Shown: piece by piece, positions 35,986 through 50,000 of the stretch
How the letters are laid out: each line of letters opens with the position of its first letter
Position numbering within the stretch: the first letter of the stretch is position 1
NCBI GenBank assembly: GCA_903813345.2
Contig: CAIIXF020000001.1
Coordinates: 14,219,915-14,283,914, forward strand
Direction of reading: 5' to 3'
Length of the DNA: 64,000 bases
Origin: Owenia fusiformis
Lineage: Eukaryota; Annelida; Polychaeta; Sabellida; Oweniidae
Program-made: the position numbers and the translations under genes
Notes under the pieces: generated by a model
The model's database searches: none
What the model saw: only the letters and a program-made list of their open reading frames with translations
What the model was told of the DNA's origin: nothing

Positions 35986-36189
35986 CAGTGATCTCCACAG
36001 GATTTTTTCTCAAGTGGGTGCAAAATTCGAATTTCACAATTCATACCAAAATTGGTCAAAATATGCCAATTTTTCATGGTTTTTTCCATTTTCAAGTGGG
36101 TGCAAATGGATTCTCAGGTGGGGTCAAGCCTATTATCAAAATCTCAGGTGGGTGCTGCACCCACTTGCTTAATGCTGAGGAGATCACTG
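35986..36189. mobile_element. 204-bp MITE with CAGTGATCTCC inverted ends
   Basis: Ends CAGTGATCTCC and GGAGATCACTG. The interior repeats CAGGTGGGTGC. hAT-like by its CAGTG start; no clear 8-bp target duplication. Confidence 0.7.
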
Positions 36190-38039
36190 ATGTATGTTTT
36201 CCTACAAAAATGTTAGCTAGCAGTTATATGTATACATTTAATATTAATGATTACACTTTATATGTAGAATTTATTCATTATATCAGAAAATATCATCATT
36301 GACAATGTTCCATTAAAATTATTGCGAGTATTGTTTCGGAGTTGATAAGTTAATTTATTATCATGGCAAACATATTACACTTTGTTATTTATATGATATC
36401 AAGGCAGGAAAAAATATTATTTGGCAAGAAAAATTAAAGTTTAAATTACGAAGATGTTTTATATTTAAATGAAATAAGTTCTGAAATAAACAAAAAAATT
36501 GGTCGACAGCAAGACAGCTCTCTTATACTGCTCATTTGAATGTGTCATAAAAAGAGATATCTTTGACAGACATAAATGGAATGAGTTATAAACTATAGTT
36601 ATTTGAAAAATTTATTCTCTAGACTGAATACCAAGTTTCTTTAAAGATTGCAAAAATGATTGACATTCTCCGATTCAGAAACGATTTGAGGATATTTAAT
36701 AATCTCACGATTAAGACTTTCTCAGAAAGTTCATTTTTGAGAAAAGAAAGTCATTTCTCATAATTCCACTAGTTTTAAGTTTAATATTAATAATATAAAT
36801 ATATACATGTACATGTCAATTATTACTGCAGTTTTAGGTTTACATTAAATGTGACAGATTACATTTTCAAATATGCTCATCACTTATGACTGCTTCCCTT
36901 CTAATGCAATGCCCAAAATGTACCTCAGGGGCTATTTTACAATCAGTGATAGCAGCTGAAAATTGTTCAAGAGATTTACATTGATGTTCCAAAATGACCA
37001 CTAGACAAGAATAAAACATTGACAATCATGCATGCAACATTATATCAGAGATTATCAACATCAGAACATATGAACATAAAAGTAACAATAAATATCTTAT
37101 TCTAAGCACCATATTGGCATACATTCTACAGCAGTTACTTAGTAATATACAACTGCTTTCTACTGAGGTCCCCCCAAAAACATGGAACAGCTGCTTATTC
37201 AAGAGCAACAAGAACCTACAAATGTATGAGGCAAATCACAGCCAAATGGGGTGTAATCCTAACACTCATATTCATAGTTTCAGTTTCATGTATGGGCGTT
37301 TTCAGTAAAATTTTGGCCTTTGATTTTATCTCAAAAGAATGGAAGATCCTTTTTTGAAGACTTTGTCTCCTGTTTTCTGGAACATATTTATTGCTCGTCT
37401 ATTCAACGCAGTTGTTGGCCACTTAATACATCTCCCATCAAATACTGTACAAGTGGTAATTTAATCTGAATGGTTAATTTGCTCAATGGTCAAATTTTAT
37501 CATTTTCCTAATTTTAATTTCCAAAATGACAAGAAACTTCCCATTTGATAAAATTATGAAGATTATATTTCCGACATTTGATTTTCTGAATCTGGCAAAA
37601 ATTAGGCAATAGGCAAATTAAATTATTAGGCAAAATTACAACTTTTACAGTATCACATGGCTCCTAAATATTGCTGTATAAATGTAGTAATGCTATTAAA
37701 CTGTGTTAACTAAGTTGTCCTATATAATGTTAGTTAACTGCTTGCTTAGATTTGACAATAACCACCAAACTTTATAGAAACCATTGGCACCAGTTATCAG
37801 CAGTCAAAAAATAATAAATAATATTCTTTACCATAATATACAACTAGTGATAACTTTAAAACATGCTTATAATAAGTTTGGAAGTAATAAAATGTGCTTA
37901 TTATAAGCTTGGAAGTTAAATATATAGTTAAGTTTGGTGATTATGTTCAACAATTTTTTAAATATCGCAAATCTTGGGGAGTTTTACTAATCTGATGATT
38001 CTTGCATTGTTCTCCAATTTTGTTCTTGTGGCGCCCCCT

Positions 38040-41000
38040 TTAGTCAGCAGCAGCTTTACGGGCGAATGAAGCAAGTGCTGAAGACTCAGAAGCTATTTGA
38101 GTAAACTCGATCTGTTCATCTAAACTGTCATCTATAACAAAATATATGTTTCCTTAGTGATTGGGTGAAAACATTCTATAAGATGAAACCCAGAGTAACA
38201 GATATGATACATTGTAATCCTTGGGTGGGGTGGAAGGGATTTCAAATACCTTTCTTCTTTTGATCAAAAATAAGGCTTTTGTTTGTTATTACAGAATAGA
38301 TTGACTCCTCTTTATGAATATCTCACTACTGACTCTGTTTTGATTTCAAAATAAGTAGAGTTTCAAATGGATATGCCATAATAATGCTCAAATGTCAGCA
38401 TGAGAGAAGTCTCACAAGTGCAGTCCATATTAGTCAGCATGAAAAGTCTCAAAAGTGCAGTCCATATTAGTCAGCATGAGAGAAGTCTCACAAGTGCAGT
38501 CCATATTACAGGTTAACCCTACAAAATAAAGGGTTTCAGTGACCCTGGAGTTCCCAGGTGTGACTATTTAGCATGAATAGGTCTCATTGTAAATTTTGTT
38601 GATTACACAATAACAACACTTATATGCAACCCAATTTCTGTTTTTTTTTAAAAAATTCATCATTCTTTGCAATTTCAATCCATATATTCTGTATTCCGCA
38701 ATTTCAATCCATATATTCTGTATCACAAAACTACCATTTCTTCCAATAAGCACCCTTGTGTGATTTGATTATTGGCCCCTATGCCAAAATGTAAATCCTC
38801 ACACAACCAATTTCATGATGTATCTTTGTCCAACCTCTAAAGCCCTTATGCGTGAATCTTCTCATGTGCTTGTACCCTCATGTACTGCATCCTATTAACC
38901 TCATACCGATATAAAAAGCCCCTAATGGCTTTTATGCCTTCATGCCTGTATATAAATGAAGCCCCGAGTCATGGCTATATGCCTTCATGCCTGTTTGTGA
39001 AGCCACTCATGTCTATTATGCCCTTACGCATGTACATAAATAAGCCCATCATGGCTATTATGTCCTCGCGCATGCACATAAATAAACCCCTCATGGCTAT
39101 ATGCCTTCATGCCTATTTATAAAGCCCCTCATGTCTATTATGCCCTTATGCCTGTATAATTGTAATAAGCCTCTCATGCCGATGATTATGCCCTCAAAGT
39201 CTGTATATAAATAAGCCCCTAGCTGGAACTAGTAAGATAGAAATGAATACTTGATAGACACTCATAGACCCTTTCTCAGGCAAGGCAATTGCTCTGGCCA
39301 ACAAATGTTTTACTCATACTACTGTGGTGGGAACTTCCTTACATCTTGTATAATACTCGTGCGAAGTAGAGCCTCTAAGTGCTCTCCTTAATTAAAAATA
39401 AATGCCAATATTTGTCCTAAGGTTACAATACACCATTGGAAAGTTGAGAGTGTCAGCTTTCACTTTTCCAATGGTGTATTAGAACCTTAGGACAAACAGG
39501 GGCATTCGTTTGACCCCACTTTGCACTAGTACTATGAATGCTGAACTAATTATGCATTCCCTTAATTATAGATGTCACTTAGGAAGTAAAGACTATTCAA
39601 TAATCTACAATAACTACAGAGCGTAAAAAGCACCATTTGGTAAGAAAGCAGAATTCTCCAAAATAAGACAAAAGTAGGCACATTAATGAACCCTGTGGTT
39701 TAATTTACTTCAATTTTACTTACCTTCATCTGCCGCAGAAACATACTTGTGAGAGGGGGCATAGAGGACAAGTAGAGCTATAACATACAGGTTCCACATT
39801 CCATACACTCCTGGAAACACATGTCAATGACAACAGTTAACAACAATAATCAACAAAACATTAGGATGCAAAATGTTGCAAAGTGCCATTGTTACAGATG
39901 CCAAACACCAACCACTGGATGCCAAACACCAACTGCTGAACACCAAACATTGAACACCAATTGCCAAACACCATACACAAAAGGTTGGGGACTATTACAA
40001 TATGTCAGCACTTGTGGTGGTGGACATAACTTTGTGAGAGTTAATATAACCTGATCCACAAATGAATAGTTCAAATAGGGTGAAAAACTTTAAGGACCCT
40101 ATATGCAGAAGGTACTTGTATGCAATATATGCATGCAGTGTGGAGTTGCTATATTTGGTACTTAGTTATATTCTTTACAGTCTCAATACACAAGTAATGT
40201 ACAGTTACTAGTTTAGTTTAAAAATATTTTATTTCTGTGTCACACTGGTTAACTAAAATATTACAAGTAAAATACATGTGTTAAAAAACCCAACAGCCGA
40301 CATCGGCTTATGAGACACCACATAAATATACAAAGATAATCAATAGAAAAATATAGCATTGGTATGTCGAATAATATCACAGAGGATGTAAAGTAAGTTT
40401 GCAGAGTGTGAACAATTCATAGACAATATGACTAGAGTTAAATAACATACAATATAAACATGTGATTTCAAGATGCAATAAATGAGAATACAGTAATTAT
40501 GACTTTGGTTGATAACATTGCACATATTTAATTTCACAAACGTTTGAAGTTAAATAAACATTTTGAGAACATTTTAAATAAGGTACTTTAACTTTGGCTT
40601 CCTGATACAACATGTCTCTTAATTCTGTATAATGTGAACATTTAACACGAAAATATAATTCATCTTCAACTTCATTTGAGTCACACAATTTACACTTCCT
40701 TTCTAATAAAGGTGTGTTATTATACCTTTGTGTCTCAACATTAAGTTGAAGGGACCCAGTTCTAAAGCTAGCTAGAGTTTTTCTATGATGTCTTGGCATG
40801 TAAATGTTATTATAATGTTCAGTTACTACTCCGTACTTGAACTGTCTATATGTCCTCAGTTTATTACTATTGACTAGGTTATGTTGATCATTCCAAATAT
40901 TTGTAAGAAATGGATCAGTTTGTTGAAAATAATCACTCATTTTTCTCATGAAGGGTTTACATGGGGTTTGTGTCCCTAAATGTTGTTCAAGGCCTGCTAG

Positions 41001-44000
41001 TTGTATTATGTGCTGTGTTCTGGAATCCCAGCTTGAGTGTCTTTTTAGAGACCATTTGTAGATCTTATGGTTCAATCTGTTGGGGTTCATGTTTCTGAGT
41101 CTAATAAGGTGGCGTACACATTCAATTTTCTGTTTGTCCTTTGCTTGTGTCCAACCTAAATCCCCTCTTACTGCTTCATTGCTGGTCTTTGTCCCAACTC
41201 CCAGGAAAATCTTTCCAGCTCTATTTTGCACTTTGTTAATACAGCTATGTTTTGACAGCCTAACAATTGAGGATCCATAGTTAATAATAGGCTGAACCAT
41301 GGTGTCATACAATTTGTTATACACTGAGAGATCCATTCCACATAACTGTTTATACTCAGAGATTATAACTCCAAGGGCACACTTTGCTAATTTGGCTATT
41401 TCTTTTGCAGTTTTATTGTAATTGATATGTTTATCTAGCCATATACATATAGGTATTTATAGGTGCTAGCATATGATAATTTCATGTTGCCACAGTTGAA
41501 TTGATGATTACTACGGGGTTTTGAAGGTGGGCGATAATGTACTATTTTGGACATTCTCTGGTTGATTTTCATTCTCCACTTCCTGCACCGTGTATTTACA
41601 GTGTCAATCACTCTCTGAAGGTCTTCTGCAGAGCTGGCTATGAGGGCTATGTCGTCAGCATATAAAAGTATTGAGACATTAGTGTTGTCTGTATTGATCC
41701 CACAGTTCAGTTGTTTTACTTCTGCAGCTAGGGCATTCACATAGATCGCAAATATTGTCAGAGATAATAGACAGCCTTCCTTCGAAACCTTGCTGATGGT
41801 AAACCAGGGTGTTAAATATCCATTGACACGAATGGCTCCAGATACATCCTGATATAATGATTTAATTCATAGCCGTAGGGACCGGGGGTTCGATGGGTTC
41901 GGACGAACCCCCGGTCTTGATTTCCCCCAAAATATATTTGTGGAAAAATTCATTGCAATAACCAGAAAAATATATTCAATTTATATGACCAGTAGATAAA
42001 AAATAATAAAGTTACACTTCTCTCCAAGTTTGGCAACATTAGGCACGGGGTGGTATTGTTTAATCTTGGGAAGACCCCGGAGCATCATGACATTAAGCAA
42101 AAAAAAGAAATATCAATTATTTCGCACAATTTATTTTCCAACTTAAAAGGTGCTCCATCTCCGGTGAAATAAACCAACTGTCTACATACTGATGAAAACA
42201 CATTTCCGTCTCCGTCTTGCTTTATTTCAAACAAAAAATTCTTGCTAAGTCGCCGGGGCTGATAAGTCCCCAAGAGCAAATATTAGATAATAGAAACATT
42301 TTCACCTTCCGTTTATGATCTAATCCGTGGTAATGAACTTGTTGACATTACCACGAAATATAACTGATCATATCAGTAAAAATGGTGACCTTACCCTGCA
42401 GAAATGGAGATAATGTTCCACAGCTATTTCTGAGGGTGATACAACAGCGCCCAGTCTCTAGGGAATTGATTTTACTTTCCAGAGATAACAAATCTATACC
42501 TGGGCATAGTGTGGTTCTAAAGCCTTAGCGAAGTAACCTCCTTTGCTTACATTTGCCAAACCGTAAATAATTAGTTATTAAAGAGACTCTATTGAGACTT
42601 CTCTGTGGCATTTTTTCTTTATTCCTTTTTGTTTTGAATTTTTAACACCATAACATTAACTAACTACTCAATATGCAACTTTTCACCGCGTAGAATTTTA
42701 AAATATTAAGTTTGAAAATTCCATTTTTATAATGGAGCTCAATGGGAAAAACTACATAATTTGAACTATTTTCAAACGTAGCGGCGCGATTTTGATCAAA
42801 TTGACAGATATAACTAGAAGATTGCAAGCAATCTTACGGAGGCCCCGTAGGCTTTTTTTGAACATTTAAAGGTCAGCCAAAGGTCAAATCTTAAATACAA
42901 GGACATATATGAACTCCAGGCATCTTGTAGATGATTTTTAAAAAAAAGTTTGGTCAATTTGAAGCAATGTGAAATTTGACCTTGAAAAATTTCAACATTA
43001 GACCTTTTTCAGTTTTTGAGGTCCAATATCCCAAAACTGGTGCAGAATTTTAATAGATAATCAATTGTTATTATGTGTAAAACCTTTAGAGGAATATATA
43101 TCCTGACTTTAATTCAAAAATATTGATTTGTAGTCACAAACTTTGAGAAACTTAGAAAACACAGTTTGTGATCTTGTTTGATGACCTTGACCTTTGACCT
43201 TACAGGTTTTACTTTTTTAGACCTCAGTATATCTTTTCTGATTGAAGAAACCTAAATTTGAATCCAGAAAATCAATTTGAAAAATTAACTTTTTTGACAT
43301 TTGAAGGTCACTGAAGGTCAACTAAAGGTCATAGTTCAAAACTAAGGTCAGATTTGAGTTCCTGAGATCTTGTAGATGCTTTTTAAAAAAAAGTTTGGTC
43401 AATTTAGAGCAAGTTGAAATTTGACTTTGAAAAATTTTGAAATTTGACATTTTTTCAGTTTTTGAGTTCTAATATCTCAAAACTGGAGCAAAATTTTAAT
43501 AAATAGTCAATTGCTAATATGTGTAGAACCTTTAGAGGAATATATATTCTGACTTTCAGTAAAAAAAATTGATTTGTAGTCTCCAATTTTGAGAAACTTA
43601 GAAAACACATTTTGTGATTTCGTTTGATGACCTTGACCTTTGACCTTGCAAATTTTACTTTTTTAGACCTCAGAAGATCTTTTGTGAATAAATATACCTA
43701 AATTTGAATCCAGAAAATCGATTTGAAAAATCAACTTTTTTGACCTTTCTGGGGTCACTGGAGGTCAACCAAAGGTCAAAGGTCAAAAGTAAGGTCAGAT
43801 TTGGAATCCTGAGAACTTGTAGATGAGTTTTAAAAAAAAATTTGGTCAATTTGAAGCAAGTTGAAAAAAGACCTTTTTTGACCTTTTTTTGACCTTCAAT
43901 ATCTCAAAATCTAGGCAAAATTTCTCTAGACGGCAAAAGGCTAAGACTAAAAGAATACTAATATCTATCTGTGTGCAAAAATTCAGCCAAAAATATTTAA

Positions 44001-47000
44001 GTGTAGTGTCAGGATTTGAGAAACTTGAAAAAAACTTAGATTTGACCTAGATTTTGACCTTTGACCTTGACCTAGATAAAAATTCCTTTCCCGCCAAGTT
44101 CAGCCCAGGTCCCTAGTAGGACTATGTAGTACCTAGTTGAAAGGTAGTTGGAAGTAGGAGAAAAAGAGGGAGGAAGAATAAATAATAAAGAATAAAGAAT
44201 AATAAAGAATAATAATATCTACAAAATTGATAGGAGGCCCCCCGATGGGGCCTCCTAATAAATATTGGCAAGACAAAATGTTTGATGGAAAATGAAGAAA
44301 ATTCACCGTCCTGGTTACGCAAACTATAGAAAAATCTGAAATAATCATAAAAACCTGTAAAAATAGATTGAAGGGGGTGATATTCATTTTTAATGTGCCT
44401 TTCACTACTACAGGGTAACCATAATTTTGGTACTGATTTGATTTTTCAATGAAAATCATTTCTATAGTGTATAGTCAGTTTAAATAATACAATTGGTATA
44501 TTTCTTTACTGAACAGTGCAATCATTTATTTATTTATCAACAGTAATGCAAACTACATATTATACAGTTAGTAAAATATTAAAATAATTATATTAAAATT
44601 AAAGCATTGCCAGTGTGTTGACAGCTGGCAAAAAATGAAGAATTTGAAGAAAAATAGCCACCCAAAGACACTTACACCTGCTAATTGCCACTTTGCAAAG
44701 AGTTTATTCAAGCAGGAAAACTATTTGGAAAAACGTAATTTCGGGTTGAACATGGTACCCACCACTCTGGTTACCTTAGCAACCATCTCTCAAGAACCAA
44801 TCAAAATTGAGGTCCCAAAGGACCTTATACACCCTCCATTGGGATCTCCCCATGAGAAAAAATAATTCATCTGATTTTTCAAAATGAGTATTCTGCTTTA
44901 ATTATTACATTTATATGCACACTAGTATCTTGTTGACCTATATTCAGCACTGTATTGATGTATAGGCCACTTATTAGGGTCATAATTCAATCATGAAGTG
45001 TAGAGGCATATGATTCCAAACCAGGAAGTATTTTTGTGTCTGTCAAAATCCATTTGCATCCTACGCATCCCTACATCTTATCCAAATATGTTACTACATA
45101 ATGAAATAAAATAGTATATTCTTTGGTTTTACAAAGTTGTATGATTTTTGATAAGTGTAAAAGTTGTTTTTGGAGCATTTTTCTATAGCCATTTTGTAGG
45201 GAAAAAATGATGAAAAAATGATGAAAAAATGTACAATCTTTTAATTTTAAGTATGACCTGAATCGATTGCAAACTTCATATTTGCAAATTTGATGAGATA
45301 AACCATTAGTCATTTAGGGTTACCCAGTAGTTTACAAGCTGACCTTTGCAAAATATATTTCACTTACTATCCTCATTCGCTATCACGCTATCTAGTTTCT
45401 TTCCAAATTGGCCTGGATTGCCTGGTTTATTGGTTTTAGCGAACCGTCCATTTCGTCGAACCATCATTTTGCTAAGGTTGTTTGTGATGAATATACAATA
45501 TTCAGTTACATATAACTGTACAGCAACTTTATGCAAGGGAAGGTAATTGTGTGAGAGCACATAAAGTACATGAAGTATTGACCCACTTGTCTCAGTGAAT
45601 CTTATAAACAGTGCATAAAGTTTTTTCTATGCAATGATTGGCTCACAGTTACTTATAGTGTAAGTTATTTTATTTCTATACAGTGTAGAATAGAGGGTAT
45701 AAACTTTTACAGTTTCAAGCAGGTTTTAGTGTTTTCTGACCAATGATATATTCAGACTTATTCATTTCACGATTATGTAATACTGACCTACATATCTGTA
45801 TAACATATCTTTAAGTACAGATTATTTTTTATTTCCATTTCAAAGAAAGAACAAATAGGTCTTTTCAGCACTAGGAGTTTTTTGTTGCAAGGCATTGAAA
45901 TTTAAAAGAAATGCTTAATTTTAGCGCTTACGGAGCGCATGAGGTTGAGCACTCTTCTATTAAAAAATGAAATAAAAATCTTTTGATTTTGGAATCTTTT
46001 CAAAGAATTCAATTAGTACTAATCTTAGTATTAAAGTGTGGGAATTACATGTTTCAGAATTTGACATATCTTTGAATGCCTTGAACCCTAAAGAATGAAT
46101 TAGGAATGAGGATTTCAAAACAAAATAGCTCGTTAAAAATATGTTCCTTAAAGATATGTTAGGATTTGCCCTTAACAAAAGTTAGCTCAATGTATTTTTT
46201 TTTTTTTATTATTATTATTATTAAATTTATTTCAATAGAATACAAAAAATGTAAATACAGACATGTAAATTCTTAAATCGCCACAATGGCATTATATAAG
46301 AATAGGGGGCAGGTGGAAGTAGAAGTGGCAGAGCAGGCAGGGTCTTGGACTAGGGCAAGTGTGACGGGACTTGAGGATACTAGAGATGGATAAGAAGGAG
46401 GGAATTAGCTATTGTCTTTGATAAAATTAACAATGAGAAGTAGTATTTGGGAATTTGCATCTATGTTTAATTTGGGAATTCCTGTTTTCAAAATAGCTAT
46501 GAAATCAGTTTGAGAGAGCTTATGACTGAAGATGTTTGGTTCGAGATCAGTGAGTTTGTCCATGAATTGCTGTCTTTGTATAGTAAGTAAGTCACATTGA
46601 AAGAGAAAATGTTTCAGAGTTTGTGGTTTTCCACAAGTGCAATTAGGGCTGTCAATAGACTGAAAGTTGTGAGCGTAGAACTGGGCTTTGAAGTATAGGT
46701 CAGCTCTCACTTTATTGAGAACTATTTCTTGAACCCTTGTTAGATTAAGCTGGCTTGTTGACAAAATCGAGGGCGTTTTTTGGAAATGTACTCTTTGGTG
46801 TTTTTTAAAATTCGAAAGAGTATTCTTAGATTTAATAGCAGGTGGAAGATTGATCCAATTTGAAATTGCAGCTGGTATTGCTGAGGTGGAGAATCTATTT
46901 GAGCATCTAATGGGCATTTTAAATGCTTCATTATATCTCAATACTCTGTTTGCATGGTTTCTAAATTTGTCAAAAATATCAGTTACATAGGGAGGACTTG

Positions 47001-50000
47001 TACCATTTACAATTTTGAACATAAAGTTGTTAATCTGGATACTGCGTCTTGATTCAAGAGTTGGCCAATTGAGTAGGTTTAAAACCTTTTTTGAACTGCT
47101 CCCTTGGATACACCCAGAACAATAAAGTGCAGCTTTATAATAAAGACTGTCGAGTCGTTGTAATAGGAACTTTGAGGCTGTGCTGTACATGATAGCACCA
47201 TAGTCAAAATGGGGTAAAATAAAGGACTTAAATATGGTTTCTAGATGCTTACTACCTAACTTATATTTAAGTTTCTTTAAAGGGTTCAACATTTTTCGTA
47301 TTTTTGATATGATTTCTCCAATATGCTTGTCATATGATAAGCTTGGGTCAAAAGTAAATCCCAGATGTTTGTGCTCGTGATCTCTGGTAATTTCAACATT
47401 GTTTAACTTTGAAACAGAAACATTATCGACTTTAGATCTGGATGAGTGGAATATCATTTCAGAACTCTTTTCAGGTTTAAACTCCAATTTCCAGGTGTCA
47501 GACCATTTTTCAATTTTAATTAGGTTAGATCTGGCTATTGCATCTACTTCTTGTGGATGCTTAGGGTCAAAAGGATGATGTAGAGAAGTGTCATCCGCAT
47601 AAATATAGCAATGCCCCTCCAGATTGTCTGGAAGGTCATTAATGTATAGGAGAAATAATATTGGCCCAAGTATTGAGCCCTGGGGGACACCACAATTGAT
47701 AAAGTCATTTTCAGAATAATTTGAAAGTTCCCCAGATATCTGTACAGCAATTTTTCTGTTAGTAAGGTAAGATTTGATAATTTTTTGAATTTGCCCTTGG
47801 AAGCCATATGCTGAAAGTTTATGAAGTAGTAGCTTATGTGGTACTCTGTCAAATGCAGCCGCTATATCTAGAAAAATTGTTTTGGAAGCTTTTCCTTGTT
47901 CAAATGTGCTCTGAAGAAAATGTTCAATCGATAAAAGTTGATGAATAGTACTATGACCTGGTAAGAATCCGGACTGATGTTTGAAAAGAAGATTATTGTC
48001 AATTAAATGCTTCCTGATTCGATCAGCTAAAACTTTTTCAAATACTTTAGAGATACAGCTTAAAAGAGTGATAGGTCTATAATTGTTGATGTTTGATTTG
48101 TCACATTTGATTTGTCACAAGCTTCGACACATTGATTTGTCTTACAATAAAATGAACAAAATGCCCATTACTATGTTCAGTAAGTCGAATGCTCTAATAA
48201 CAATTAACCTAAGTGGCAACAATCTTAAACAGTTGAACATTGACGTCGAAGAAGCAATAAACTTGGAAAAATTGGACATATCAAATAATCAATTTTAAAA
48301 CTTTGCCAACAAATGTTCAAAATATTATTGACCGTTCAAATAAAGTCTCAAATGTAACATTGCAAGTTGGCCTAAAAGGAAACCCACTTGTATGTGGGTG
48401 TAATTCGTTCGATATCATAGCCTGGATGAAAGACCACAGCAAGAACATAATGCAATGGGACAAATTAGAATGTACATATTTTAATGATTCCAAAGTTAAA
48501 ATGCATGCCATCCATTTGGATGGATTGAAATTTTCATGCTGGAAATCTGTCATATTGGCAGGGGTGATACCCTCTGGAATCATGCTATTGTTTGTATGTG
48601 TAGTGATTCTTACATACTGGAAAAGATACAAACTGCACTACTTGTACTTACAGCTACGAGCTGCATTGAAGCGACACGACAAAGAAAACGATGCATTTGA
48701 TTTTGATGCATTCATCAGCTACAGTTCACTTGATAAAACATGGGGCCAGGAAACATTGTATGCAACTCTAGTAGGCAATCATCACTACAAAATATGTATT
48801 GATGATCGAAACTTCCGACCAGGGGCTTTTATCTCCAGCATCATAGTTGATGCTATCAACAGAAGCAACAAAGTCATTCTCATCATATCACAGAACTTTC
48901 TCCGTAGCAAGTGGTACACTTATGAACTAAACATCGCAAGAGGAGAACTGGCAAATAGGGGGCGTGATTGCATAATCCTCATTCAAGGAGCCAATTAATG
49001 TCCTTCCAAAAGAATTAATCACCCCTACATTGCAATCACTTCTAGACACACGGGTGTACCTGGAGTGGAGTGATAATGCAGACAGACAAGCTTTGTTTTG
49101 GAGGAAGCTATGTGATGCCCTAGGTGATCCTGGACCACAAAATGAGGAGCAGGGAGGCAGTGAATATACAATGCTTCAGAATGAAGAGGATGAACAACTG
49201 GTACAAGACTTTTTAAGAGAAAACAGACCACTATTGGAATGACATTTCAAAATGCAAGAAATGGTATAAATACATGAAAGTGATGAAACATGTATATTTT
49301 CGAACTACTGTACATGAAAATCAAAAACATGTACAGGTAATTGTGTTATGGAATACTCAGACTGCTAAATATTTATCAACTTATTCAAGAACATGTATTA
49401 GTAATTGTTATCGGAACAGAGAGACTGCTTCACATTAATTAACTTATTCAAGAACATGTATTGGTAATTGTTTATAAGGGCCATGCCATTCGACCGAAAT
49501 TGGTCTGAACCGCGAACCTTTGCTTGAATACTGGTATTCGGAACTTTCATATCATGTTCCGAAGGGATTCGGAACAAACATCTGAACCTTACCTACTATT
49601 GGCTTTGAATTGTTAATATCTCAGTCCAGTGTTTACCTGGTAATGTTTCCTTCATTTATCAACTTATTCAAGAACATGTATTGGTAATTGTTTATGGAAT
49701 ACCCAGACTGCTAAATATTTATCAACTTTTTCAAGAACATGATTTGGTAATTGTATGAAATACAATGACTGCTACATAGTTATTACCTTATTCAGGAACA
49801 TGTATTGGTAATTGTTTATGGAATTAAGAGACTGCTTTACATATATCAACTTATTCAAGAAAATGTCTTGGTAACTGTTTATATATTTATTTATTTTTAT
49901 TTATTTATTTGGAAAACGCTTTTTTGAGCAGCGGCACTCAATCGGTGCATCCAATACATCATATATAAAATATAAATGGGATAAAACATATCATGCAAAA

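Larger units (their letters stand above)
33619..38039. other. Intergenic stretch between WLS 3' end and ENPP 5' end
   Basis: Holds the repeats listed at 34190, 35252 and 35986 and the WLS 3' UTR near its right side. Otherwise AT-rich DNA; no exon with family resemblance was found in 36200-38039. Confidence 0.6.

Noticed and set aside
42814-44255. Full Helitron
   Set aside because: One end has hairpin plus CTAG, but there is no 5' TC end, no A/T target and no Rep/helicase frame, and a TAA duplication is present.
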